Assembly (NCBI RefSeq): GCF_963678635.1
Contig: NC_087064.1
Span: 19,394,509-19,458,508, forward strand
DNA length: 64,000 nucleotides
Reading direction: 5' to 3'
Origin: Symsagittifera roscoffensis
Taxonomy: Eukaryota; Xenacoelomorpha; Acoela; Convolutidae
A model generated the notes under the pieces. The model was not told the origin of the DNA. It searched no databases and saw nothing but the letters and a program-made list of their open reading frames with translations. Shown piece after piece: positions 1-10,300 of the stretch. Made by a program: the position numbers and the translations under genes. The number at the start of each line of letters is the position of its first letter. Positions within the stretch are counted from its first letter, which is position 1.

Positions 1-557
1 TAAAAATGTACCATTGGATTTTGGATCAATTTTTGATCAAAATTTTTCTTAAAAACGTACTTTTGGCATGTTTTTTTCCTCAAAAGTTTGACTGCGGAGC
101 AGAAAATTTGGTCGAAACAGGATCTTTAAATTGATTTAGGAGAGCTCGGAATGTCAGAAAATAGGAGAGCTCAGAAAGGAGGGCTTTGAAATTAGGAGAG
201 CTGATTAAAACAATTCAACAAAACTTTCGAAGTTTTTTGAATATCTCCCCTTGAGAAAGTACTTGAATCTGGTCAATATTTAAAAAATTATAATTTTTCT
301 GAACTTCGTTTTGCAAATTATATTCTAAAGTTTTGTAGCCTGAAACTTTTGGAGTAAGTAAGTTTTTGCGTTTGTTTCAACATTGAAATTGATCGAACAG
401 ACAAATCGACCGAACAATCCTTCCGAAAGAAAAAAATGGATTCTATAAAATCTAGTTTACAGACCATTAAAACAAAAATCAATTGAAAGTTTTCAAGAAA
501 AATAAATTGGGTTATTAACATTTTGATTTAGCTACTCTATGACAAAAAACTTTCTCA
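1..557. other. Non-coding left edge
   Basis: No supported gene. The sequence is AT-rich. The word AGGAGAGCT occurs three times (about 138, 163 and 194). The part around 50-130 resembles low-complexity repeat sequence also seen near 14100 and 47570, so this is probably decayed dispersed repeat. The short open frame at 318-521 on the minus strand has no recognisable content. Confidence 0.5.
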
Positions 558-562
558 AGCAG

Positions 563-769
563 TGTTGTGATTTGTTTTAGTGTCTTAAATGACCTTCGGT
601 ATTTAATTAATACCTGTTAACCAATTTAGTTACGACCATTGGTCGATATGAGAAAAGTCAGTTGTCCTTTTAACGTTCTTAATTCACATACTTCTTTTTA
701 ATAGTTTTAGTCTTTTAAGTTTATTTACAGTACTTGTAAATAGGTATACAGAATTAGAATAGTTTATTA
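563..769 (+). repeat. 5' LTR of the gypsy-type element
   Basis: A 207-bp direct copy of 6349-6555. It begins TGTTGTGATT and ends TTTATTA, so the terminal bases are TG...TA rather than the common TG...CA. The boundary is fixed by the 5-bp duplication AGCAG on its left and by the primer binding site that starts at the next base on its right. Confidence 0.93.
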
Positions 770-2181
770 TGGCGCAGTCTAATGATACGAACGTGCGTGG
801 ATTTCCCCACTTTTGGCCTAACCATACCCTAGAGCCAGCGCATGCCTGGAGCCAATGGAGCGACCAATTTCAATTGGCGATCATTGCCAAAGAAAACCTG
901 GATTTGGAAAGTCTGAATGGACCAGAGATCCCAGAGACGCAAATACCAATTTTGGAACAAGCAACAGGCAGCGAGTCGGACACGGAAAGAACCAACAGAG
1001 AGAATAGCAACAAAAACGCGTTGAAACAGTACGAATCCGCCGAATAAAAGCGGATCAACGAAGAAATGAGGAAATATAATGGAATGAGACGAACAAAGGA
1101 GAACAAGAAACTGCGGTCAATTTTAATACTAGACTTAGGGAGCGAAGGAAAAAGAGTCTTTACACAGAAGAACCCGAGAGTCAAGATTTTAGCAATAATT
1201 TTCTCCGAGTTCTGGACTTTGCTTAACGCAGCATTTAACAAACCGCCCACCACTACGTTTGAAAGATACAAATTATTAAATCGGAAGCAGAAAGACCGCG
1301 AGTCTTACGAACAATTTTGGGGAGCCCTGACGGATTTGGCTAGCACGTGCAACATCAAGGAATCCGACGAGGCAGAGTGGATAAGGGACATTTTCATCTG
1401 CAATATGAAAAACACAGACACCCAGAGGAAACTACTGTCAGGTACCATAAGCCCGTTGGATGCACTTAATCAAGCTTTAATCGACGAAAAGGGATATTTT
1501 AATCATCAGAAAGTGACGAATATGTCACGGTCGTCGACCAAGTGGACAACTTTAAAACATTTTAACAATCATAATCAGATCAAAAAGAAACCGAGCCTAA
1601 ACATTGAACGGAGTAATTCGTGCATGAAATGTGGGAATGCATTTACAAAAGGGCACTTAAACGTCTGCCCAGCGAAGGACATAACCTGTAAAAATTGTAA
1701 TTATAAAGGACACTTCGCCAAATTTTGTAAATCGCGTAATAAAAGACCAACTGTAAATACTGTATCAGATAATTATGTAAATACCGAGAATTGTACATAC
1801 GCACCTCCGGAAAACTCGTGGGCGGAAGACCAAGAATCGTGTGATGTTATAAATGCGTGGAACGAGTACGGCAGAGTGACGATGACGATTTTTTTCGGTG
1901 TTGAGTGTGAGAACTATTTACGACAAAAACGGTCTCGAAACAAAGAAACTACTGAACTTAGGCATCGGCTGGGATATGATTGTAAATATGAACATACCAG
2001 TAGCTTCAGCAAGCCCCGTAAGTTTTTTAAAACTTCTATCAAACTGGCGTTAGACTCCAAATTATTGAATGATCAAATTTTTAAAAATAAGTATCAAATG
2101 CCGAACATCCACGAACTTATAGACAACGTGGCTCTTCAAATTTCAAAGAAATCCAACGGGCGAGTTGGTTTAGTAATCTAG
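769..2181 (+). pseudogene. gag, running in frame into the RT N-terminus; protease missing
   Basis: One reading frame runs from ATG 769 to 2181, broken only by TAA at 1045-1047. The N-terminal part has the Trp-rich look of gypsy Gag (Trp pair near residues 27-30), followed by the capsid-like section. A retroviral-type CCHC zinc knuckle (CX2CX4HX4C, starting CKNC) is encoded near 1688-1732, preceded by another Cys-rich stretch starting CMKC. About 100 codons later the same frame enters sequence typical of the start of gypsy RT (motif LDSKLLN, then NKYQMPNI). No aspartic protease signature (D-T/S-G) lies between, so an internal deletion probably removed it. The frame is lost at 2181, and the RT continues in another frame from about 2169. 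Confidence 0.85.
770..779 (+). other. Primer binding site, tRNA-Ser type
   Basis: TGGCGCAGTC follows the LTR without a gap. It is complementary to the CCA-tailed 3' end of a serine tRNA whose acceptor stem ends GACTGCG, the primer type I recall for the Drosophila 17.6/297 group of gypsy elements. The gag start codon ATG (769-771) is formed by the last LTR base plus the first two bases of this site. Confidence 0.75.
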
Positions 2182-2750
2182 ACCTGAAAAACGCGTATTG
2201 TCAACTCAAACTATGCGAACAAACGAGTAAGCAGTGCAATTTTAGTTTAGTAGGCGGCGAAACTACCGGAACGTATCAATTTTTAACGGGATTTTACGGA
2301 ATGGGGGACATGCCAAATGAATTCCAACGGGTCTTGGATTCACTGTTGAAAAATATCCCTTTCGCAAATTGCTACATAGACGACATCCTGGTAGCTTCGC
2401 GTGGATCCTTCGAAGAACACAAAGCAATAGTGTATAAAATCTTATAAATATTAGATAAGACTAATATGGCGGTTAAATGGGGGAAATGCACATTTTTAAA
2501 ATCAGATATCGAATGGCTTGGCTTCAAAATTGCCGGCGATAGAGTACGACCTTTGGGCGGTAAAGCAGACGCAAGAAAAAACTTGCCAATCCCCAAGAAA
2601 ATTTCCGAATTACGTTCGTTCTTCGGTTCGATAAACCAGTACGTAAAATTCGTCCCTAACTTATCGACCCTAAGTTCTTCCCTTCGTCCTCTACTAAATA
2701 AAAAAACGGTTTAGAAATGGGACAATAACCACTCAATAGCGTTTGAGAAG
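2169..2750 (+). pseudogene. pol: reverse transcriptase palm, decayed
   Basis: Reading from 2169 gives the RT palm. The first catalytic block contains LDLKNAYCQL, and the active-site box is YIDDILVAS (about 2370-2396), with both aspartates kept. The thumb follows, with WLGFKIAGD and a SFFGSINQYVKFVP block. TAA at 2445-2447 and TAG at 2712-2714 interrupt this frame, and the upstream RT residues lie in the gag frame. It is recognisable as Ty3/gypsy RT but cannot be translated as one protein. Confidence 0.88.
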
Positions 2751-2814
2751 TTAAAAGCGCAAATCGTTAATATCACAGAAAACAGTCATTTTTGATATAA
2801 AAGAGAAGACAAGA

Positions 2815-3669
2815 CTGAAAACAGATGCTTCACACAACGGACTAGGCGCGAACCTAGAACAATTACAGGGCGACCAGTAGAAAACAATCGCGTTCGCATC
2901 TAGATTTTTGAATAACCATGAAATGAAGTATTCTACCAATGAATTAGAGTTGCTGGGAGTCGTATGGGCAACCGAACACTTTAGAAACTACCTGTATGGA
3001 ACTGAATTTCAAATAGTATCAGACCATAAAGCATTACTATCAGCACTCTCAGCAAAACATGTGAATGAAACAATGCACAGTCGATTGACCCGTTGGGTGA
3101 ACAGACGTTTACCATTCAGTTTTGAATTATCGCATTTACCGGGAAAGCATATGGGTTTTACATATCTTCTATCTAGACTTCCTTCGGCCAAAGCCCTCCC
3201 AATTTCTCACTACGACAATGAATTTGTAGTCGCTTCAATCGACAAAATTCAGAAAATTCTATTGAATAAACAACATTCTAAAATTGTTACTGTAAATACT
3301 GTAGATAGACCAGCGGTCGCTGTAAATACTTATTCTCGAGTTATTACAATCCCGTCGGGAAACAAAAATTCAAGCGACGTGATTGGTCAGAATCAGTTAA
3401 ACAGTTCTTTAGCTCTATTTAATCTCAAAATTATTGCTGCTATCATATCTTGTATCGCTTGGTCAATAAAACTTTGTCATAAAAATCATACTCGGACAGG
3501 AAATTGTACTTCAATTTGCCAACCTGTTGATAACTCAAAATTCAATTTTAAAAGTTTTACGTTTGCGGAAAAAGTCCTGTTACATTTTAGATTAGAAAAC
3601 AGACAATTTTTACCATCCTCCAAAAATCGGCTAGAATCCCAATGGATAAAGTTAATGAACCCCTATTGA
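2815..3669 (+). pseudogene. pol: RNase H and linker to integrase
   Basis: The RNase H domain begins with the block LKTDASHNGLGANL (first catalytic Asp), then a stop near 2878-2880, then FASRFLNN, STNELELLGVVWA (catalytic Glu) and VSDHKALL (catalytic Asp). This matches gypsy RNase H in order and spacing. After about residue 100 of the 2908-3669 open frame the sequence is linker with no recognised motif. A frame change separates it from the thumb upstream, and the frame ends at 3669, before integrase. Confidence 0.85.
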
Positions 3670-4652
3670 TCATTCCGGAGGACTATAAAATCGCTCTCAA
3701 ATTCAGAGATGACCGACTTTCACCCGACCACGCGGACCTCGTCAGAAGATACAATGCGGACTTAAATCTACCGATTTCCCCGATCCGCCCTGAAAACCAC
3801 TGTTCATAGAAACTGCTGCATATTATGACCAGGGAAGATAAAGTGCTGTGGGACTTGATCGAGACTATAAAAACGAATCGACCAATGGGCATACACGGAC
3901 CTAACATGAAAATCTACGCCAAAGATCTACACGTGAAGGACGATTTGCTTTTCCTCGATAACAAATTAGTCGTTCCAGCTACCATCAGGGGAAGCTTCAA
4001 TTCGATGCTCCATGAGACTCATCGAGGACAGTTTGGGATGAAATCACTTGCCGAATACTTGTGGTGGCCGCACACTTATCGACAAATTTACCACCACGGG
4101 AGAACGTGTAGTCAATGCTTAGAAGCTGGTAAGAACATCAAAAATTTACTAGTTTCTCATAATATTCCGAAACTTCCGACGTTGACATTCGCGAATGAGG
4201 AAATCAATCTGGACTTTGCTGGACCGTTAGACACGTTCTGGGGTAACAATAAGTATATCCTTCTTTGCATTGACCGCTATACAAAGTTCCCTTCGGCCAA
4301 AATTGTTAACAACAACTCTACGAAAAATGTAATTTCCTTCTTAAACGATTACTGTCATCTTCACGTGTTCCCAAGAAAAATCAGAGTCGAACATGGGTCA
4401 TGCTTTTTATCCCATGATTTCAAAAACTTCTGCGAAAAATTCAACATTGAAATTTTTTACTGCACAGTCGGCGATCACAGAACCAATGGGATGGTGGAAA
4501 GATTAGTTTACACGATCAAATCGAAGCTACTAGCAATGTCTTTCAAATTACCCAAGCCTTCACTAAACGAGTCGATTGAAAAAAATATTTGGAACTTGAG
4601 AATCTTGAAGCAATCCGCTATCGGCTGTACCTCATTTGAATATATTTTTTAA
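3670..4652 (+). pseudogene. pol: integrase, N-terminal zinc finger and catalytic core
   Basis: The open frame at 3825-4652 carries the integrase zinc-binding region (HETHRGQFG, then a WWP turn and CSQC). The catalytic core follows, with the first Asp in NLDFAGPL and a conserved CIDRYTKFPSA strand. The usual second catalytic Asp lies in a T/S-D-H/N-G box. Here that box reads VEHGSCF, so the Asp is replaced. The catalytic Glu is in TNGMVERL. 3670-3824 is linker sequence out of frame with both sides. The core ends at a stop at 4650-4652. Confidence 0.87.
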
Positions 4653-5084
4653 TAGAGCAGCGAACACTAGGTGGAAAAACTTTATGTCCGATATTGACCA
4701 TCATTTAAATAAAGGGAAAGCTATCATGTCCAAAGATCGAGCCACTAACTGGGAACTCCACGACGGGGCAGAAGATGGATATCTGGACGAGGAAAAGGAC
4801 TCAGACCCAGAAAACAACCTGCCACTAACTAGGACGGTCACTAAAAATACGAACCCGGACGAAAACAACCAAGAATCAGAACCTCTCGCAAAAAAAAGCA
4901 GTCATGGGAGGTAAATTGTATAGAAAGGTCTCGAACAGGAAAAATAGGGATCCATATTTTAATCTAGTTAAGAAGGATATTATTGACTCTTCAGAACAAA
5001 CCATAACCCTTGGCAACGGTCAAGTTTTACGCAAATCAGATCTGACCATCAAAGGAAAAATACGCCCTGGGTCTAAAAAATAAT
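4636..5084 (+). pseudogene. pol: integrase C-terminal region, frameshifted
   Basis: The frame at 4636-4914 starts inside the end of the integrase core and continues as an acidic, Asp/Glu/Asn-rich segment. After its stop the reading moves by one base and continues from about 4913 to 5084 as a Lys/Arg-rich stretch with the block DPYFNLVKKD and then LGNGQVLRKSDL. That looks like the small beta-barrel end of a gypsy integrase. The join needs a frameshift, consistent with decay. Confidence 0.6.
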
Positions 5085-5085
5085 A

Positions 5086-6009
5086 GTGAATCAGACACCC
5101 ACCGGGCTTAAACTTCATACTCATTCTAGTTTAGCTGGAAAAAGGAAACTCTTACCACCGAAGAAAGCAGTATCGACACCCTCTGGGCATTCGGGACAAG
5201 GCACCTCAGGAGCGATCACTAACAGAGCATGGACTGGCGCACCGACTGCGAGCGTGGCCACTCAAGATTCCTCTCGAACTTCTTCAGGTTCTTCATCCTC
5301 ATTAAATCTAAACTCGTGGGACGGGATAATTGATGACTACTTCGACGATGTGACCAATAATAATGTACCTCAGAGTCATCCTTCCGAATCTAACCAGGGC
5401 TTAAGTGTTACAGGTACCGTCGACTCACCTCACTCGAGCTCAGAAAGGCCATTAAACACTGACCTCCGGGAGATCGTTAACATCCCCGTCTCAACCGAAG
5501 CAGAAGGTTCTCAAGACAACCCTATACTGTTAGACAGTACTCCGGATTTTACGGCCAACCCGACGATAAATTTACGACAATCTAGACCACGCAGGAATGT
5601 GGGATCTCCACAATTCTATAGAAATCGCTGCTTTATCGACGTGGTCCTAGAAAAAGATGACACAGGGGCGTCACCCTCATTTTTTACTACCTCCCCCGGC
5701 ATTCCCAGGGCAACTTTCACGGTCTCATCCATGTCTGATTTATTGACACCACTAGCGGAGGCCCCTCCCCGACGAACACTCATTGCGAAAACGATATTAG
5801 CCTGGTCATCAAAGAATTCTCTCCCGCCGGTCAAACCAGTAATTTCACCAATGAAGACCCTGTTCAACGAAAATTCCTCGGGCTCACACTCAGCTTATCA
5901 GATTGCGAAGGAATCTCCGCACGAGGTAGACAACTGCAGCGAAATTTCCTCGACTATCGATTCGGAAATGAGGGCTAAACTGAATGATTTTGACAACCAA
6001 ATTAACTAA
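5086..6009 (+). CDS. Third open frame of the LTR element, unrecognised
   Basis: An intact open frame of about 307 codons lies between integrase and the 3' LTR. The frame has no ATG near its left end, so it may continue pol or be expressed by readthrough or splicing. The protein is rich in Ser, Thr, Pro and Asn, with a run of serines near residue 70 and several acidic patches. I see no signal peptide, membrane segment, coiled coil or Cys pattern, so it does not look like an envelope protein. It is the longest undamaged frame of the element while gag and pol are broken. It may be a pol C-terminal extension or an accessory protein. Confidence 0.45.
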   Translation: MNQTPTGLKLHTHSSLAGKRKLLPPKKAVSTPSGHSGQGTSGAITNRAWTGAPTASVATQDSSRTSSGSSSSLNLNSWDGIIDDYFDDVTNNNVPQSHPSESNQGLSVTGTVDSPHSSSERPLNTDLREIVNIPVSTEAEGSQDNPILLDSTPDFTANPTINLRQSRPRRNVGSPQFYRNRCFIDVVLEKDDTGASPSFFTTSPGIPRATFTVSSMSDLLTPLAEAPPRRTLIAKTILAWSSKNSLPPVKPVISPMKTLFNENSSGSHSAYQIAKESPHEVDNCSEISSTIDSEMRAKLNDFDNQIN

Positions 6010-6348
6010 CTCACTTATTAAATAAACTGAGAAAAATACAAACTTTACCCATGTCTCACCTTCTGGTTTTATTTGTTATCTGTAGATACAATTTTACATG
6101 TTGATGTACATGTTGTGGATTACCGTTAGCTTAGCTTTAATTTAGTTAGTTGCTGTATTTTGTAAATTTGTAATTCTGTATATTCACCCTGTACATTGTA
6201 CATTCTCTCTCATTTGTGGATACTATTTTGCTTCTGTATTTTTACCTTCGTGGCGCAGATTGTAAAATCTTGTTCATTCCCGAAGGGGGAAGAAGGGTGT
6301 ATATAGAGTTATGTAGTTAGTATGCAGTTTTTTTTTCCCGGTGGGAAA
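6010..6348 (+). other. 3' non-coding part of the LTR element with purine tracts
   Basis: No coding potential seen. A 16-base purine run (6282-6297) and a shorter one touching the LTR (GGTGGGAAA, 6340-6348) are candidates for the polypurine tract that primes plus-strand synthesis. The shorter one abuts the 3' LTR and is the better candidate. An octamer identical to the start of the primer binding site (TGGCGCAG) lies at 6251-6258 and may be chance. Confidence 0.55.
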
Positions 6349-6555
6349 TGTTGTGATTTGTTTTAGTGTCTTAAATGACTTTCGGTATTTAATTAATACC
6401 TGTTAACCAACTTAGTTACGACCATTGGTCGATATGAGAATTGTCAATTGTATTTTCAACGTTCTTAATTCACATACTTCCTTTTAATAGTTTTAGTCTT
6501 TTAAGTTTATGTACAGTACTTGTACATAGGTACACAGAATTAGAATAGTTTATTA
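6349..6555 (+). repeat. 3' LTR of the gypsy-type element
   Basis: A 207-bp direct copy of 563-769 with about 12 differences by eye, several clustered near 6440-6460. It is followed at once by the AGCAG target duplication (6556-6560). Confidence 0.93.
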
Positions 6556-6560
6556 AGCAG

Positions 6561-7209
6561 CATGCTGCGAGCCTATTTGAAATGCATATTTTATACGATA
6601 TCAATTTTCCGTGTCAGGAGGGAGGCAGAGGGGGTCAGTTAGGGGAGGGGGATATTGTACGGTTGATCCGAAAAGATTTTAGGTAAGTTGTTGAGTCTGA
6701 TTTTTGCGAGACAAAATGATTCTTGTCGAATCACAAAAATTCAAATCATTACTGTAATTTTACTGCTTACATGACAGATGGTGTAATAATTTTCATGAAA
6801 AACTGTGTTTGATTACAGTTTCTCAACGTTTTTGACCAAAAACTATTAAAAACGACTGCAAGTTATGTTTGTAAGGTGTAGCGAAGGATGGAAAGATGAA
6901 ATATTTCATCCTCGTTTCGAGTTGTTTTTGGTTAGAAAGGTTGAGAACAATTTTCAATATATCATATGCGTTTTTTTCGGGGAAATGTTACACCACAATT
7001 AATTTAACTTGTAGAAAGCACAGTACTGGTTTGATTTATATTGAATAGAAAAGAACAATTTTGTCTTCGCGAAAATCATACTCAAAATTTGACAAGAGTA
7101 GATGCTAACCGTTTTGATGAACTCAATTAATATATATTTTTTTATCAATTATGAATCAGAGTCGAATTTTAGATATATTGATTTATTGATTGTCAGTGAT
7201 GGGTTTCAG
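6561..7209 (+). other. Non-coding, probably intron of the membrane-protein gene
   Basis: No gene seen. The segment is AT-rich and ends in a splice acceptor (TTTCAG, ending 7209) for the first visible exon of the membrane-protein gene. The exons that would carry its start lie further left, perhaps beyond the LTR element or outside the window. Confidence 0.5.
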
Positions 7210-7342
7210 GCTACTCTGGAGATGATTGTTGGCGGGAATTGTCGAAACTTGAAGATACTGCACCGGAAGTTCGATTCAAACGGAATTCCGTGTTCATCGA
7301 CGAGGTGGAAAATAGACTATGCATCAATGGGCTCATACCCAA
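7210..7342 (+). CDS. Membrane-protein gene, first visible exon
   Basis: 133 bp between acceptor TTTCAG (ends 7209) and donor GTAAAT (starts 7343). The exon starts with the last two bases of a codon and ends with AA, which pairs with the G opening the next exon to give Lys. In this frame it has no stops and encodes about 43 residues beginning YSGDDCWREL. A second frame is also open here (7102-7350), but it meets a stop early in the next exon. Confidence 0.7.
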
Positions 7343-10300
7343 GTAAATAAATCCGGGCAAGCTGCGTAACTGTTCTCCTGAAATATACGCATGTGCAATC
7401 TAAGCTCAGATCATGGCGGGTTTTGAACCATCTACTTTATAACTGAGACTTCGAAACCCTAGCCATTTCACCGCTGCTTTTTAAGTGCTTCTAAACTGCC
7501 TAATGCACTGTTTCGTTTTGTGTAAGGGGGACTCATTTTGCTTGTAGACTCTTACGGGTTTCACAGAAAGTTTCCGAATTGAACACATGTTGAAGATTCT
7601 CAGATTGTTTTACGGCTACGGAGTGGAACTCAACTTTCGCTAGACATGCTGTTTAGGACGTCAGTTACTTGTATGTTTCAGGAATGAGAAGGGGGAGAAG
7701 TGGTCGCTGTTGCAAGGTTTCAATATTCAAGTGTCAATAGAGGACACGACCAGTGGATTCCCGATGGGTAGTCATATGGCGGAGTTCATGTTCACCGATG
7801 ATAATCGTGAAGCCAACGGGGGTCCCGATCTCGAAGAAGTGCTCATGTGCTTCCCAGTTGGAACCGCTGAAACCATTCAGGAGCTCCGACAAGGTTTGTA
7901 AAACAATCTAATTTTTCACGAGAAGACTTTTTGAGTTTTCCGTTCTGATAGGCACGGATTGCCAAAAATAGACAAAAACTACTTTTTTGTTTCGCCGAAA
8001 GCTCCGAAATTAAAAATAGAAAATCCGCATGTCATGTTGAGAAACATGAATTAAATTGAAGTTTGGGTCCATGAAAAATCTTGGGTCCAAGCAGTGTAAA
8101 AAGTACCAATTTTTTTGATCATCCTTAAGGGTGGCGGATTCGACTTGAGCTTTTTACAGAGTTGCCATTCAAAAAAATATCCAAGAAAACGATTCAACAA
8201 ACTATAAATTTTCATATATTGCATATTAGAGCAATCATGAGTTTTCATGTATGACAATACACAAGCTGTTTTGTTATGAGCCTACTGTATATAGTCTGTA
8301 AAATTTGTGCGACAGGTATGGCGCCATATAGGAATAGTGCATGGCTTGCTTATGTTATCTCGCTGTTAGTATCTCGCAGTTTTAGTTCGTCATGCCAAAA
8401 GATCACATACCATAAATACATGCTGTTCTTAGACTTAGGGTTGGGTCTTAGCAGATTTAGGGTTGGGTCATACCCTTGATATTTTCACCAATACACTCCA
8501 GGTGTCTCGCATTTGGTATTTTTTGACATCCGTTTTTGAAAAAATTCTGAAGGTTATTTTGGTTCCAGATATTAGTGCTCTTTAGATTGGAGTGATCGTC
8601 AAAAGTTAGCAGTTTTTGGTCAAAACTCCTTGGAAAGCAAAATCTTCCTTATTTGTTTTGAGAATACTCAGAAAGACGATTCGACAAAACGGACCCATAA
8701 ATTTCGCGCCAATATGAATAATTTTTCCGGCATTTGAAAAAGTGACAAAATATATTTGATTAAGCAAACTTTTTGCCGCCTTTTGTTCTGCAATTTTTAT
8801 CAGCTAAAAAATACCGATGCTTGTTTGAGTTCAAACTAAAAAGATTTTTTCAGCTCTAACTTCGAATAAAGAGACGAAAATTTTCTGCTCGTTGTGGTTT
8901 TCTTCAGACAACTTCAACTTTTTAGTTAACAGTTTTTGACCTTTTTTAAAAGTACATATGAATATTTTTTTTATAAAATGACAATTCGCAACCAAAGACA
9001 ACTCCTAGTAAAAAACAATTCGAAGCAACGACGTGCGCGTAGCGCGCCTACCGACGACCATAAACCAAACTCCCTATGCTTTTAATAAAGCACAATTTTT
9101 CTTGCGAAAAACAGGGTCATTTTAGTGGGAAAGTTTTGACTTTCAATTTAAATCTAAAAATATATATCGAAAATTTTTTTGAAAATCCGCTCTTTGCAAA
9201 AATCTTTGATCCGCGCCTCGTTTAGCAGCTTTTGGTAAATCCTCTGCGTTTCTATCAGCACAGAAATGGAAAATGATGAACTATTTGCTTCTTTAGCAGC
9301 TTTTGGTAAATCCGCTGCGTTTCTATTAACGCAGAAACGGAAAACAAGACTGCTCGTAACATGGCGAAGTCCTGAAAAATCCGATATGCTTATTCACCCT
9401 TTGTGTATGAGGGATTCCACCGGCAAAAAAGCTTCCTTGAACCAATTTGGAACGAGTTCTAAGACGGTTTAAATTTTTGCTTACGATTTAATAGCGTAAA
9501 ATATATCGCGCGTTAATTGTCTCAAATTGCCCAAAATGGCAATCTTTGAATTCCCATAATTTCACAAAAATGGTTACAGGTGAAATTCAATTTTAAGCTC
9601 AGGACAACAATACCTTTTGAATGATATTTAAAATATTCGGTCAAAAATGGCTAGTTAAAAAGTCGAAGTTGTCTGAAGAAAAAAAACCCACCCTGAGCAC
9701 AAATATCCCATTATTTTTGTTACGAAAGTCGGAACAATAATGAATTATTATTCCGACTTTCGATACAAAAGTAACGGAATATTTGTGCTCGGGGTAGGTT
9801 TTTTTATTCAGAACTTGATACGAGCAGTCTTGTTTGGTGGAATCCCTCATACGCGATGGACCGAATGCGCGAAAACAAAAATGAGCCAATCAGATTTCAG
9901 TAATCTAAAATTTGGGAGAAAAGTAAATATTTCCAGTGATTGAATATTGTTGATATTGGCGGAATATAAAAACGGCAGAAATATGCAAAATTTTCAAATT
10001 GTCACTGTCCGCCGCCAAATTGGAGCAATTTTTATATTTTCAGGGTTTCGTTGTGAAATAAGCAAAATATTGCCTCATTTAATTCGATTTAATTAAATGG
10101 CAATTGCTTCTTTTTAAAAATTCACTTTGGGCTAATTTTGTTTTCGGTCCTTCGCTCACGATTTTTTTCGCCCATTTGGTCCTTCGCGCATGAGAATAGC
10201 CCCCCCCCCCCGTCTTGTTTGTTCCTTTAGCAGCTTTTGGTAAATCCGCTGCGTTTCTATCAATGCAGAAACGGAAAATAATGAACTATTTGTTCCAGAT

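Larger units (their letters stand above)
558..6560 (+). mobile_element. Ty3/gypsy-type LTR retrotransposon, decayed
   Basis: The element has two 207-bp LTRs (563-769, 6349-6555) flanked by the same 5 bp, AGCAG, at 558-562 and 6556-6560, the usual target duplication size for Ty3/gypsy elements. Between them lie, in order, a primer binding site, gag with a zinc knuckle, reverse transcriptase, RNase H, integrase and a third open frame. The RT-RNase H-IN order is that of gypsy elements. Counting by eye, the LTRs differ at about 12 of 207 positions, so insertion was not recent. Stops and frame changes in gag, RT, RNase H and integrase, and the absence of a visible protease, mean this copy cannot make its own proteins. 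It lies in the same direction as the membrane-protein gene that follows and may sit in one of its upstream introns. Confidence 0.93.

Noticed and set aside
5086-6009. Envelope gene of an errantivirus-like element
   Set aside because: No signal peptide, hydrophobic fusion segment, transmembrane segment or Cys pattern is visible in the third open frame.
8051-8479. Open frames on both strands inside the tandem unit (also 10986-11414)
   Set aside because: They lie in intron sequence, overlap no splice-consistent exon and have no recognisable motif. Their exact doubling reflects only the tandem duplication.
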